Notes: generated from the letters alone by a model not told the origin. Counted from the first letter of the stretch, positions 34,350-43,473 are shown. The stretch is DNA of 64,000 nucleotides from JAKZVK01 sp965248255 (GCA_965248255.1 CBDFIW010000004.1:1054001-1118000), one strand, 5' to 3'. Made by a program: numbers and translations.

Positions 34350-34967
34350 GTGTTGCGACTTGCCGGCATCATCATCCTGGCCCTTCTGGCCGACCAAGCG
34401 GCGCTTGCATTGCAGAGTGGCGGCGTCTTTGGTTGGTTGCGGCGAGCCGATCCGAAGATCGAAACGTTCGTGTTCACGCAGCACGGCGGCCTCGCGGTCG
34501 GTGAGAAGCGGATCGGGTTGCTGCCCTTCCCCGCGGCGAGCGAGGCCGAACCGGTGCCGCCGGACTTTGCCTTGTCTCTGCTGAGGGCGCTTCTCGAGGA
34601 CCGCCGGGCGGGTGAGGTGCAGAAGTTGGATGAGGCTCCGTGGGAGGCGTTGCCTGAGTGGGGGAAACGAACGCTGAACAAGCAGGAGCAGGTTCGCGCC
34701 GCGGTCAGCTGGGGCCGTACGCAGGGTTTGGATCTGATCGTCCTCGGCCGGGTGGAGACGTTTTTTCGGACCGCGCGCCAGGGTCTCACCATGAAGGTGT
34801 CGCTGCGCGTGCTCTCGGCGGAGGATGGCCGGGTATTGTGGTATGGGCGCAAACGAGCGGAGTGGATTCGTTCGTTTCCGACGGAGGACTGTTTGTTGCG
34901 CTTGGCAAGGTCATTTGTCGAGGGGTGGCCGTCGGGAGAGACAGTGATCGAGGCCACGGAGCCTTGA
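34350..34967 (+). CDS. Exported protein of unknown function, LpoB/CsgG-like beta-sheet region
   Basis: A 205-residue protein with a signal peptide (LRLAGIIILALLADQAALA). The middle reads KRIGLLPFPAASEAEP, then DLIVLGRVETFF and LTMKVSLRVLSAEDGRVLWY. This strand-helix-strand order with 'G..LLPF' and 'S..DG.VLW' recalls periplasmic proteins of the CsgG, LpoB and TolB-N type, which help to build outer-membrane complexes or activate PBPs. The next gene downstream is a PBP, which agrees with that idea but does not prove it. The start is GTG 34350 with TAGGAG upstream. No lipobox is seen. Confidence 0.6.
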   Translation: MLRLAGIIILALLADQAALALQSGGVFGWLRRADPKIETFVFTQHGGLAVGEKRIGLLPFPAASEAEPVPPDFALSLLRALLEDRRAGEVQKLDEAPWEALPEWGKRTLNKQEQVRAAVSWGRTQGLDLIVLGRVETFFRTARQGLTMKVSLRVLSAEDGRVLWYGRKRAEWIRSFPTEDCLLRLARSFVEGWPSGETVIEATEP

Positions 34968-35214
34968 CCTGCCGCTGACCCGGACGAACAGGAACCCAAG
35001 GAGGGTCGTTCGGCTTGCATGGAGCGATCGTGGCCTCGAGGAAACCTGACGGCTCGGTTCGTGCGGCGGGATTCCAGCGGAGAGAGGAGAGGCCATCCGA
35101 CTGAGCGGACAGGAGGTATCTCAGCGGCGCCTTTTGGACTACAATGGTCTGACGCTGCCTTGGCGTCGTTAGCCGATTTGTAGCGTTGTGCATTAACCCC
35201 AAGACCCTCCTGTG

Positions 35215-36348
35215 ATGTCGTCTCGTTGGCCCCTCCGGATTGGCACGGTCCTACTGGGAATCGGTGTGGGTGCGGTGGGCCCGATTGGCGATGGGGTCGG
35301 CCTGGCGGCTGACGCCGCGAGCGCTCCCGGGCCCAAGGTCGAGCGAGCACAGCGCAGTCAGCGGAGCAGCCGCAAGCCGCGATTGCGAAGTGTCACTGCG
35401 GGGGACTACGTTCGCGGAGACGATCCCGTGGTACGGCCTGCAGCGATCGAAGCGCTGGGCGATTACAAGGGCGCGGTCGTCGTTGTGGATACTTCGACAG
35501 GCCGGGTGCTGACGGTGGTCAACCAGAAGCTCGCGTTCTCGAGCGGCTACATGCCCTGTTCGACGGTCAAGTTGGTGGCCGGACTGGCGGCGCTGCATGA
35601 GGATCTGGTTGAGCCCGAGACGAAGGTCTGGTTCGAAGGCTACTGGTTCATGACCATGACTGAGGGTTTGGCGATCTCGAACAATGTCTACTTCGCCCAG
35701 CTAGGCCGGCGGCTGGGGTTCGACCGACTCAAGCGCTACGCTCACTGGCTGGGCTTGGGCGAAAAGGCGGGGCTGGACATACCCGGCGAACAGCTCGGTG
35801 CGGTGACGGCCCGTGAGCCGAGGGCCGGTCTCGGGCGAATGGCGACGTACGGCGACGGGATTGCGGCAACGCCCTTGCAGCTTGCTGCGCTGGTCTCCGC
35901 GCTGGCAAACGGCGGGACGCTGTATTACCTTCAGTACCCGCGCAGCGCACGGGAAGCGCGGGCATTTTCGCCCGTGGTGAAGCGGCGTCTTCCGATCGCA
36001 GAGTCGATCTCCGGACTTGAAGCCGGGATGGCCCGCGCCGTCAAGAGCGGCACCGGGAAGAAGGCCCGTACGCCGGGCCAGACGATTCGTGGCAAGACCG
36101 GCACTTGCAGTGAGTGGATTCGCCGCCGCCGGACGCCGCTTGGCTGGTTTGCCTCCTACAACGAAGGGGCCGGCCGGCAACTGGCCGTCGTCGTGTTGCT
36201 GCGCGGTGGCGGATATGCGAGCGGTCCACGCGCTGCCGAAGTGGCCGGGCGCGTGTATCGTGGCCTTTCGGAGCGACAGTACTTCTCACGCGGCGGATCC
36301 GAAGAGATTCACACGGCTGCGATGCCGCTTGACTGCTGCGTTGACTAA
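35215..36348 (+). CDS. Penicillin-binding transpeptidase-domain protein
   Basis: A 377-residue exported serine acyl transferase. After a signal (RIGTVLLGIGVGAVG) and a basic linker, the transpeptidase domain shows the three motifs: S116-T-V-K119 in PCSTVKLVAGL, S155-N-N157 in AISNNVYFAQLG and K294-T-G in RGKTGTC. KAGLDIPGEQLG and ATPLQLAALVSALANGG are typical of class B PBPs. It lacks the N-terminal pedestal of PBP2/PBP3, so it is a short stand-alone transpeptidase, or related to MecR/class D-like sensors. It makes or edits peptidoglycan crosslinks. ATG 35215 (or GTG 35212) is the start. An LpoB-like gene lies 248 bp upstream. Confidence 0.87.
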   Translation: MSSRWPLRIGTVLLGIGVGAVGPIGDGVGLAADAASAPGPKVERAQRSQRSSRKPRLRSVTAGDYVRGDDPVVRPAAIEALGDYKGAVVVVDTSTGRVLTVVNQKLAFSSGYMPCSTVKLVAGLAALHEDLVEPETKVWFEGYWFMTMTEGLAISNNVYFAQLGRRLGFDRLKRYAHWLGLGEKAGLDIPGEQLGAVTAREPRAGLGRMATYGDGIAATPLQLAALVSALANGGTLYYLQYPRSAREARAFSPVVKRRLPIAESISGLEAGMARAVKSGTGKKARTPGQTIRGKTGTCSEWIRRRRTPLGWFASYNEGAGRQLAVVVLLRGGGYASGPRAAEVAGRVYRGLSERQYFSRGGSEEIHTAAMPLDCCVD

Positions 36349-36454
36349 GCACAGCGTTTCACAGGTTCGGTCACATATCTGAGCAAGGCATCCGCCATCC
36401 TAGGCGTCTCGGGCACGGCATGCCCCCACATCACAAACCGGACGCCAGCGAGCC

Positions 36455-36979
36455 CTACCAGATCGAGATGCGGATTTCGTTCTCGGCGTCCAGGGCGTAG
36501 ACGAGCTCCCCCGGCGATTCGCGCAGGGCGGAAACCGCGTTGGAAAGTCGAAAGCTCACGCCGTCGTAGGAGGCGACGATCTTGCCGACGGCGACCAAGG
36601 GTATGCGGACTCGAACGGTTTCGCCGGGGCTTGAGACGCTCACAACGAGGTCTGTGCCCTTCTTGGTGATCAGCACGGTTTCGGTGGCGCTTTCTACGGA
36701 AACGAGCATGGCCTCATCTACCTTCCGAAGCTCATCGAGAGCCGTGGCGATGAGGCCGTGATACTCGGCGAGTTCAGAGTGTTCGAAGCGGGTCGCCGAC
36801 TGGGGCGTGAAGTAGAGTGCCGCTTCGATCAAAGCAAGCGGCACGGGCGCTAGTACGCGTCCGCCGTTGGGGCCGGACTCGCGAAAGTCGACGATGACGT
36901 AGGTGGCGGTTGCCAGCAAGGCCGTGGGGATCAGAACGGCAAGTCCAACCGCAAGCATCAGTTTTTGTTTCCGTGTCAT
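36455..36979 (-). CDS. Membrane-anchored protein of unknown function, paralogue of the next gene
   Basis: A 174-residue protein with one N-terminal membrane segment (LMLAVGLAVLIPTALLATATYVIV). The soluble part contains PVPLALIEAALYFTP, MLVSVESATETVLITKKG and TVRVRIPLVAVGKIV, ending EIRISIW. The same order of blocks (PLSLVEIVL, FVSVEKKDQHVRIARQG, ARIEIPVAVVDALL, KVRIWID) occurs in the upstream gene, so the two are duplicates. No known family is recognised. It lies 33 bp after the paralogue on the same strand. Confidence 0.65.
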   Translation of the reverse strand: MTRKQKLMLAVGLAVLIPTALLATATYVIVDFRESGPNGGRVLAPVPLALIEAALYFTPQSATRFEHSELAEYHGLIATALDELRKVDEAMLVSVESATETVLITKKGTDLVVSVSSPGETVRVRIPLVAVGKIVASYDGVSFRLSNAVSALRESPGELVYALDAENEIRISIW

Positions 36980-37012
36980 CGTCGACCTCTGCGGTTGGGG
37001 CTAGACGCAACA

Positions 37013-37567
37013 TCAACTGCTTTCATCGATCCAGATGCGAACTTTGGTGTCGCCGTCATCCACCTTGACGATTTCTCCTCGTTCGGCACCCAGGCGCTGA
37101 ATGGCGGCCCGTATATTCAGGTCCTCCCCCTCTCCTTCTAAGAGTGCATCCACGACCGCGACCGGTATCTCGATTCGCGCCTTCTCCTTCTTGCCCGTCT
37201 GATCGTCCACGTTGATGAAGAGAGTGTTCCCTTGGCGTGCGATTCGGACGTGCTGGTCTTTTTTCTCGACAGAAACGAACTCGGCGTTGCCTGCCTGCCG
37301 AAGGTCTTGCCACATGCGGCGCAGATCTTCGACGGTCAGGTCGGCGTTCTGGAGCTTGAGACGCCCTTTTTCGAATACCTTCTCCGGCGCAACGCTCAGG
37401 ACGATCTCGACGAGCGAAAGAGGCAGGTTAACCTGCACTTTGGTTGCGTCTTCGTCCTGCTCGGTGACGTGAATGTGGATCCAGGGTTTGGCCGTCTCCT
37501 GCGCGGGTGCGGCGGGCGCAAAGAAGAGAGTCGCGATGGCGAGCGCGGCGGGCAAATGTCGTTGCAT
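37013..37567 (-). CDS. Exported protein of unknown function, paralogue of the gene downstream
   Basis: A 184-residue protein with a cleavable signal (LPAALAIATLFFAPAAPAQE). The mature part opens with KPWIHIHVTEQDEDATKVQV and shares block order with the 36455-36979 protein. Both end in a short strand rich in Arg/Ile/Trp. It reads as a small two-layer alpha-beta protein that alternates charged strands with Val/Ile. The pair is probably an operon. The function is unknown; a membrane-tethered and a free copy suggest interaction, which is inference. Confidence 0.65.
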   Translation of the reverse strand: MQRHLPAALAIATLFFAPAAPAQETAKPWIHIHVTEQDEDATKVQVNLPLSLVEIVLSVAPEKVFEKGRLKLQNADLTVEDLRRMWQDLRQAGNAEFVSVEKKDQHVRIARQGNTLFINVDDQTGKKEKARIEIPVAVVDALLEGEGEDLNIRAAIQRLGAERGEIVKVDDGDTKVRIWIDESS

Positions 37568-37704
37568 GAAGTGACCTCCTTGTCCAATCGGGGCTGGTAA
37601 TCAGCCGGCCTTGATCGGGTGTACGCGGTTTTTCGGCAAAAGTTCCCATATGCGGACACACGGCCGGCGTGTGATTGCAAATCGGCGGCACGTGAACTAC
37701 TCTC

Positions 37705-39288
37705 ATGCGCATGGGTCACCATCATCACCCGACGCGGCGGGAGGTTCTCGAGTCGATTCCGCTGATTGGAGCCGGCTGCCTGCTGTTGCCGCGAAACCCG
37801 CTGCGGGCCCAGAAACCCGACACCGAGACACCGGGCGTGATTCGCGGGACCGTACGCGATGCAGGTACGGGTGCACCGGTCGCGGCGAAGGTTCGTGTGA
37901 CGAACACGGCGTCGGGCGAGTCCTACTTGCCGGCGAGCGCCATCAAGACCATGCCGCAGCGCACGCAGCCCGATGTGCGGCACTACTTCTACGCGCGAGG
38001 CGAGTACGAAGCGGCCGTGCCGCCGGGACGCTACCGCATCGAGGTGGTGCGCGGCATCGACCACGAGACGGAGGTGCAGTTCACCGAAGTGGGGGCGGGC
38101 ATCACGCATGTCCACGACTTCAAGCTGCGGCTGCTGCGGGACATGCGCGGGGCTGGTTGGTATTCGGGCAATACGCACACGCACTATCACCTGGAGATCG
38201 ACGAGAACCCCGATGACCGCCTGCACATGGTGCCACCGGCCGAGGCGTTGGATGTGAGCTGCATCAGTTACCTGATTCGCAACGACTCGCCCTACATCAC
38301 GAACCGCTATCCGGTGGGACGGCTGCCCGAGTTTTCGAAGCACGGGACGCTCATGGATATGGGCGAGGAGGCGCGCAATAATTCGGCGTTCGGGAACATC
38401 GGTTACGGGCACTGCCTGTTTCTGAACATCCCGCGTCTGGTGGAACCGGTTTCGACCGGGCTGCTTTCGTGGGACGGCAAGGCGCCCGACTTCCCGACGC
38501 TGTCGATGCTATCTGAAGAGGCCCGCCGCATCGGGGGAATCACGATCTGGTGCCACAACGGGATGGGGATGGAGCTGCCGGTCACGGTGGCGCTGGGGCA
38601 TCTGGACGCCTTTAACCTTGCTGACGGTTTGGACGCCGACTACGAGCGCTACTACTCGCTGCTGAACGCGGGCTTCCGGCTGCCGGTCTCTTCCGGGACC
38701 GACTGGTGGGTGTATGATCACAACCGCGTGTTCGTGCAGGTTGGTGGTGAGTTGGACTACGACAAATGGATCGCGGGCTTGCGGGCGGGGCGTACGTTTG
38801 TCTCCAACGGGCCGCTGCTGGAGTTGACGGTGAATGGGAAGGAGCCGGGCGCGACGTTGGAAAGACTCGATACGCAGAAGCCCCTGCGAGTCGAGGCTCG
38901 CGCCGATTCGCGGCTGCCGTTCGATCGGCTGGAGATCGTGCGGAACGGGGAGGTCGTCGCCGAGGTGCTGGCGACGGGGCAGCGCGAGGCGGCTCTGCAA
39001 CGCGAGGTTTCTGTTTCGAGGGGCGGTTGGATCGCCGCGCGGGTGCGTTCAACAAGCAAGACCCATGCGGGGACCAAGGTGTTCGCCCACACGAGTCCCG
39101 TGTACTTGCGCGTGCCGGATACGCCCGACCGCTCGGCCGAAGCCTGCGGGGCCTTTATCGACGAGATTGAAAACTCGATGCGGTTCATTCGTAAGAACTA
39201 CACGTTCGCCAGCCAGGCGGATGAGGCGATTGCGATCGGGCGGTTTGACCGCGGACGAAACAAGTACATTCAGCTAATTGAAAAATAG
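37705..39288 (+). CDS. CehA/McbA-family metallohydrolase (PHP-like), exported
   Basis: A 527-residue protein. The start HHHHPTRREVLESIPLIGAG is a Tat-like signal. A carboxypeptidase-regulatory-like beta domain follows (GVIRGTVRDAGTGAPVAAKV), then the metallohydrolase domain with metal blocks YSGNTHTHYHL, GITIWCHNGMGMEL and VSSGTDWWVYDHN. The last 130 residues form a beta domain (FVSNGPLLELTVNGKEPG). The family includes carbaryl hydrolase CehA, but most exported acidobacterial members have unknown ester or phosphate substrates. The start at 37705 gives the expected length. It is divergent from the paralogue pair. Confidence 0.85.
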   Translation: MRMGHHHHPTRREVLESIPLIGAGCLLLPRNPLRAQKPDTETPGVIRGTVRDAGTGAPVAAKVRVTNTASGESYLPASAIKTMPQRTQPDVRHYFYARGEYEAAVPPGRYRIEVVRGIDHETEVQFTEVGAGITHVHDFKLRLLRDMRGAGWYSGNTHTHYHLEIDENPDDRLHMVPPAEALDVSCISYLIRNDSPYITNRYPVGRLPEFSKHGTLMDMGEEARNNSAFGNIGYGHCLFLNIPRLVEPVSTGLLSWDGKAPDFPTLSMLSEEARRIGGITIWCHNGMGMELPVTVALGHLDAFNLADGLDADYERYYSLLNAGFRLPVSSGTDWWVYDHNRVFVQVGGELDYDKWIAGLRAGRTFVSNGPLLELTVNGKEPGATLERLDTQKPLRVEARADSRLPFDRLEIVRNGEVVAEVLATGQREAALQREVSVSRGGWIAARVRSTSKTHAGTKVFAHTSPVYLRVPDTPDRSAEACGAFIDEIENSMRFIRKNYTFASQADEAIAIGRFDRGRNKYIQLIEK

Positions 39289-39315
39289 TTAGACAATCTT
39301 TCTCGGTGATGCGAC

Positions 39316-40002
39316 ATGGCAGATAGCACCCGCGATAATCGAGCGTCACGTTTCGCCCAATGGACAGATGGGCTTTTCAATATCGCCAAAATCGTTGCGT
39401 TGCTTGGAGCAGCGTTGTGGACACTGTTCGAGTGGAACGTCTCGATCTTTCCCAAGGAGTCTCACGAGGAGCTGCTAAGGAAGGCCCAGAAGAGGACAAG
39501 CTTGGCCGTCAAACTGGGAGGCATCCAGACCCATCGGCTTGACGAGCCCACGCAGGCCTCCGGCTCGAAGGATCAGCAAAGACTTCTATTCATCGGTGAA
39601 TGTTCGTTTACCAATGAACGTGATTTCCCGATAGCCCTCCAGGCTCAGCAGCTGACGGTGAGATTTGCGACCGGCGCAAAGGACCTTCCGACGCCGGGGA
39701 ATGATACAGGCGGAGTCAGGGCCTTCCAGATTCAATGGTCCGATGACATAGCGATCGATTATGATACGGCCTTCGGGCCCGTCAACGAAGGCCGCAACGC
39801 CACGATTCTTGAGCCACGCGGCCAGAATGTAATCCCGCTGTATGTACCGGTCACGATGAACTGGAAACCGTCGGAGCGCCGTGGGAGCGTGGGATTCGGG
39901 CTGTCCGAGACTGCGAGAATGTCTCGATTGGGATCGCCGGGTCGGACCCCATCAACGGATTCGTCGAGATGGCGGTGCGTGAGCTGGGACCGGAGCGGGT
40001 GA
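39316..40002 (+). CDS. Membrane protein of unknown function with a chimeric C-terminus
   Basis: Residues 1-195 read as a genuine protein: one membrane segment (IAKIVALLGAALWTLFEW), then a soluble part with RLLFIGECSFTNERDFPIAL and ILEPRGQNVIPLYVPVTMNW. From about 39900 the same DNA encodes an amidohydrolase end in another frame, so the last 33 residues here are an accident of a junction. The true gene is truncated. No family is recognised. Confidence 0.5.
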   Translation: MADSTRDNRASRFAQWTDGLFNIAKIVALLGAALWTLFEWNVSIFPKESHEELLRKAQKRTSLAVKLGGIQTHRLDEPTQASGSKDQQRLLFIGECSFTNERDFPIALQAQQLTVRFATGAKDLPTPGNDTGGVRAFQIQWSDDIAIDYDTAFGPVNEGRNATILEPRGQNVIPLYVPVTMNWKPSERRGSVGFGLSETARMSRLGSPGRTPSTDSSRWRCVSWDRSG

Positions 40003-40157
40003 TCTATGGTAGTGACGCCGGTGGCAGGAGCTTCGCTTCGCAGCTTGCCAAGGTGCAGGGGGCGAGCATCCCCGCAGAAGCCAAGAAGTCGATCTTGGGC
40101 GAAAACTTGAAGCGCATGTTGACGCCGATCCTCAGGCGAAAGGGAATCGCGGTGTGA
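39900..40157 (+). pseudogene. C-terminal remnant of an amidohydrolase (TIM-barrel)
   Basis: The frame reads CENVSIGIAGSDPINGFVEM, AVRELGPERVIYGSDAGGRS and ILGENLKRMLTPIL, ending TGA 40155-40157. ERVIYGSDAG contains the last metal-ligand Asp of amidohydrolase-2 proteins and N.LR.L. is their usual end. The N-terminal three quarters are missing, cut at about 39900 where the preceding gene's frame is fused on. Confidence 0.75.
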
Positions 40158-40216
40158 TCGTCGACACCGGCGTCAATGTGTCACACTGGACGAACCGGTC
40201 GGCCGGTCGATCCTGA
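40154..40216 (+). pseudogene. N-terminal stub of a second amidohydrolase
   Basis: GTG at 40154 overlaps the TGA of the first amidohydrolase (GTGA), a typical coupled pair. The reading MIVDTGVNVSHWTNRSAGRS then a stop resembles the start of acidobacterial amidohydrolases (I.DTNVNLS.WPFRR). After 20 codons the frame ends, so the rest of this gene has been deleted and replaced by the sequence leading to 40323. Confidence 0.5.
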
Positions 40217-40322
40217 GGAGAAGGCCGAGGGTCTCTTCGACCCCTACGCTGCGGTGTTGGCTAAGCAGGCTGGGCACGCGCCCCTTGCTTCGGCTCCCTG
40301 GATTTGTTGGAATGAGGCTTCT

Positions 40323-40568
40323 ATGCCCTCAGCCGCTAAACTCGATCTCGCAACCTTTGTTGGCCGGCCGGTCGATCGCCTGACTCTCGAGGAGCGCGAG
40401 GCGCTGATCGGCACGTACATCGCGCGGGAAATGTACACGCCGCAGACGCTCCCCCTGCAGCGCATCGAGGCGATTGGAGAATCGGTGGAGGAGTGCGTCG
40501 CGATGCTGCGGCGCCGCGACCTGGATCCGCTGGTCTACGAGTTCGTGCGGTTGAATCCGTCTTACTGA
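40323..40568 (+). CDS. Small protein of unknown function
   Basis: An 81-residue soluble protein beginning MPSAAKLDLATFVGRPVDRL, followed by TLEEREALIGTYIAREMYTP and ECVAMLRRRDLDPLVYEFVR. It is helical, acidic and free of a signal or membrane segment. The stop is 34 bp before the MOSC gene, so the two may be co-transcribed. The reading frame is open upstream to 40176, but that part lies next to the amidohydrolase stub and is not counted. No family is recognised. Confidence 0.6.
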   Translation: MPSAAKLDLATFVGRPVDRLTLEEREALIGTYIAREMYTPQTLPLQRIEAIGESVEECVAMLRRRDLDPLVYEFVRLNPSY

Positions 40569-40602
40569 CGCACGAGCCGTTCTCGCCCATCCGCCCGCAG
40601 CC

Positions 40603-41379
40603 ATGCACCCCCACTTGGCGCGCATCACCGTCTTTCCGGTGAAGTCCCTCGACGGGCAGAGTGTGTCTGAGGCAGCGGTGCTGCGGTCGGGAGCGCTGTC
40701 GCATGACCGCGAGTACGCCCTCGCCGACGAACAGGGTGGACTCCTCAATGGGAAGCGCATCGGTGAGAGGTTGGCCCGTATTCGATCGGAAGTCGATTTC
40801 GCTTTCGGTGAAGTCACCTTCACCGACGGCGGCGGCTCGGACCGGTACCATCTCCAGCGCGAGCGCAGTGAGATCGAGGGCTGGCTGGCGAAGCGGCTGC
40901 GGCAGCCTGTACGGCTCGTCCGCGACACGGAGACGGGCTTTCCGGACGATGAGAAAGCACTGGGGCCGACAGTCGTGAGTACGCAATCTCTCAAAACCGT
41001 GGCGTCGTGGTTCGGGCTGCATCTCAACGAAGTACGGCAGCGTTTTCGAGCCAACCTCGAGATCGACGGCGTCGAGGCCTTCTGGGAGGACCGGCTGTAC
41101 GGGGTTGCCGGGGAGGCGATGCGGTTTCGGATCGGTGAGGTGATACTGGAAGGCCTGAGTCCTTGCGCGCGCTGCACCGTGCCGACACGCGACTCGCAGA
41201 GCGGCGAGATTGCGGAGCCGAGCTTCGCGAAGATGTTCGCCGACAAGCGGCAGCAGACCCTGCCGGCCTGGACCGAACCGAGCCGCTTCGATCACTACTA
41301 TCGCTTTGCCGTTAACACGCGCGTGCCCGAGTCCGAGGCGGGCAAGGTGATGTACACCGGCGACACGGTCTATCTGTGA
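40603..41379 (+). CDS. MOSC domain-containing protein
   Basis: A 258-residue protein with an N-terminal beta-barrel (ITVFPVKSLDGQSVSEAAVL, then REYALADEQGGLLNGKR) and the MOSC domain (RFRANLEIDGVEAFWEDRL, then IGEVILEGLSPCARCTVPTR with the conserved Cys). MOSC proteins bind the molybdenum cofactor and include mARC-type reductases of N-hydroxylated compounds and YiiM-like proteins. The order here is the mARC/YcbX layout without a ferredoxin domain. A Mo enzyme lies at 19-20 kb but there is no local partner. Confidence 0.87.
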   Translation: MHPHLARITVFPVKSLDGQSVSEAAVLRSGALSHDREYALADEQGGLLNGKRIGERLARIRSEVDFAFGEVTFTDGGGSDRYHLQRERSEIEGWLAKRLRQPVRLVRDTETGFPDDEKALGPTVVSTQSLKTVASWFGLHLNEVRQRFRANLEIDGVEAFWEDRLYGVAGEAMRFRIGEVILEGLSPCARCTVPTRDSQSGEIAEPSFAKMFADKRQQTLPAWTEPSRFDHYYRFAVNTRVPESEAGKVMYTGDTVYL

Positions 41380-41403
41380 GCATGATGGGTTGTCGAGTCT
41401 TGG

Positions 41404-41541
41404 TGTGGCGTAAGCCCTCCGGCTTGCCGAGCCTCGATCCTTCCAGACTCAGGACGGCAAACGACCGAGCACCTGCTGTTGACCGCAGACCTGAGAACCG
41501 AAGAATCGGTTCTCGGCAAGCCTGGAGGCTTACGCTACGCC
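41404..41541. repeat. Imperfect inverted repeat (about 26-bp arms) between MOSC and lepA genes
   Basis: Left arm 41407-41431 reads GGCGTAAGCCCTCCGGCTTG then CCGAG; right arm 41512-41541 reads CTCGGCAAGCCTGGAGGCTT then ACGCTACGCC. They are complementary with one or two mismatches. The position, between convergent genes, fits a REP/BIME-like element that can fold and act in transcription termination for both. Confidence 0.6.
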
Positions 41542-41573
41542 GAGCCGGCTGTGTGAACCAGCAGATCCGGCAC

Positions 41574-43385
41574 CTACTGCCGCGCTTCATCGCCGACCGT
41601 CAACACTGCCAGGAAGGCCTCCTGCGGGATGTCGACCTTGCCCACGCGCTTCATGCGCCGCTTCCCTTCGCGCTGTTTCTCCAGCAGCTTGCGCTTGCGG
41701 GTAATGTCGCCGCCGTAGCACTTGGCCGTGACGTTCTTACGCAGGGCAGCGATGTTGTTGCGCGCGACGATCTTGTTGCCGATGGCCGCCTGTAGGGCGA
41801 TCTCGAACATCTGGCGGGGGATGAGCTTGCGCATCTTCTCGATCAGAGCCTTGCCGCGATCGTGGGCCTGGTCTCCGTGGACGATCATGCTCAGCGCGTC
41901 TACCGCATCGCCGGCGACAACCACGTCGAGCTTGACCATGGGCGAGACCTGGTAGCGCGAGAAGTGATACTCGACCGAGGCGTACCCGCGCGAAACGGTT
42001 TTGAGGCGGTCGTAGAAGTCGAGAACGATCTCGTTGAGCGGGACTTCATACGTAAGAAGCACGCGGGTGCCGGCTACGTACTCGAAGCCCTTTTGGGCGC
42101 CCCGCTTCTCTTCGAGCAGCTTCAGAATGCCGCCCAGATGGTCGTCCGGGGTGATGACCGTGACGGCGAAGACCGGCTCCTCGACCTGGCCGATATGCTG
42201 CGTCTCGGGCCAGCGGCTGGGGTTGTCGACCTCCACGACGGTCCCGTCGGTCTTCGTCACGCGGTAACGCACGCCGGGGGCGGTCGTGATCAGATCGAGG
42301 TCGAACTCGCGCTCCAGCCGCTCCTTGACGATTTCAAGGTGCAGCAGCCCGAGAAAACCCAGCCGGAACCCGAAGCCCAGCGCCGCCGAATTCTCCGGCT
42401 CGAACTGAAACGAGCGGTCGTTGAGCTGCAGCTTGACAAGCGCCTCGCGCAAGGCCTGGTGGGCGTGGGACTCGACCGGATAGAGCCCGGCGAAGACCAT
42501 CGGCCTCGACTCCTGAAAACCCGCCAGCGGCTCGGCGGGCAGGCGGTTCTCGTCGCACATAGTGTCGCCGACCTTGGTTTCGGTGGCGTCTTTGATATTG
42601 GCTACGACCCAGCCCACCTCACCTGCCTGCAACTCGTCGCAAGAATGGATCTTCGGTGTGCGGTAGCCCAGCTCTTCGACAGCGTACGTCCGACCGGTGG
42701 ACCAAAGGCGGATCTTCATTCCCTTCGACACCGTGCCGTCCACGACGCGGACCAGCAAGATGACCCCGCGGTAGGAGTCGTACCAGGAGTCGAACAGCAG
42801 AGCTCGTAGAGGGGCTTCGAGCGAACCCTTCGGGGGAGGAATGCGCCTGACGACTTCCTCTGGAATCTCCGGCACTCCTCGTCCGGATTTCGCGCTGACG
42901 AGCAGAGCGTCGGCCGCGTCGAGGCCAATGGCCGACTCGATCTGCTCGCGAACCCGTTCGGGCTCGGCGGCTGGCAGGTCGATCTTGTTGATTACCGGGA
43001 TGATTTCGAGATCACCATCGAGCGCCAAATAGGTGTTGGCAAGCGTCTGCGCTTCGACGCCTTGGGAGGCATCGACTACGAGCAGGGCTCCCTCGCACGA
43101 GGCGAGGCTGCGGGAGACTTCGTAGGAGAAGTCCACGTGGCCGGGGGTGTCGATCAGGTTGAGCTGGTAGGTCTGGCCGTCGGCCGCTTGATAAGGCAGG
43201 CGCACGGCCTGGGCCTTGATCGTAATACCACGCTCGCGCTCCAACTCCATGGTGTCGAGTACCTGCTCGGTCATCTCTCGGGCGGAGAGAGCGCCGGTTA
43301 GCTCGAGCAGGCGATCGGCGAGCGTTGATTTGCCGTGATCGATGTGCGCGATGATGCAGAAGTTGCGAATTCGCGAGGGATCCAT
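41574..43385 (-). CDS. lepA: Elongation factor 4 (ribosomal back-translocase) LepA
   Basis: A 603-residue translational GTPase. IAHIDHGKSTLADRL is G1, RGITIKAQAVRL the switch region, DTPGHVDFSYEV G3 and INKIDLPAAEP G4. Domains II and III follow, then the LepA-specific C-terminal domain (RKRKLLEKQREGKRRMKRVG). It binds ribosomes, promotes back-translocation and helps initiation and 30S maturation under stress. It is full length and intact. Single gene; the start at 43385 faces an intergenic REP pair. Confidence 0.97.
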   Translation of the reverse strand: MDPSRIRNFCIIAHIDHGKSTLADRLLELTGALSAREMTEQVLDTMELERERGITIKAQAVRLPYQAADGQTYQLNLIDTPGHVDFSYEVSRSLASCEGALLVVDASQGVEAQTLANTYLALDGDLEIIPVINKIDLPAAEPERVREQIESAIGLDAADALLVSAKSGRGVPEIPEEVVRRIPPPKGSLEAPLRALLFDSWYDSYRGVILLVRVVDGTVSKGMKIRLWSTGRTYAVEELGYRTPKIHSCDELQAGEVGWVVANIKDATETKVGDTMCDENRLPAEPLAGFQESRPMVFAGLYPVESHAHQALREALVKLQLNDRSFQFEPENSAALGFGFRLGFLGLLHLEIVKERLEREFDLDLITTAPGVRYRVTKTDGTVVEVDNPSRWPETQHIGQVEEPVFAVTVITPDDHLGGILKLLEEKRGAQKGFEYVAGTRVLLTYEVPLNEIVLDFYDRLKTVSRGYASVEYHFSRYQVSPMVKLDVVVAGDAVDALSMIVHGDQAHDRGKALIEKMRKLIPRQMFEIALQAAIGNKIVARNNIAALRKNVTAKCYGGDITRKRKLLEKQREGKRRMKRVGKVDIPQEAFLAVLTVGDEARQ

Positions 43386-43473
43386 GAAGGAGCGCCGGCG
43401 GGCATGACGGAGGCTTGAGTTTTCACGCTACCAAGCACGTGGGGGGGTGTCAACGGAAGCCGCGAACCGAAAA

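Noticed and set aside
40329..41295. Minus-strand frames of over 300 codons opposite the MOSC gene
   Set aside because: They are antisense to a clear MOSC protein and have low-complexity Arg/Ser composition, as expected from high-GC third positions.
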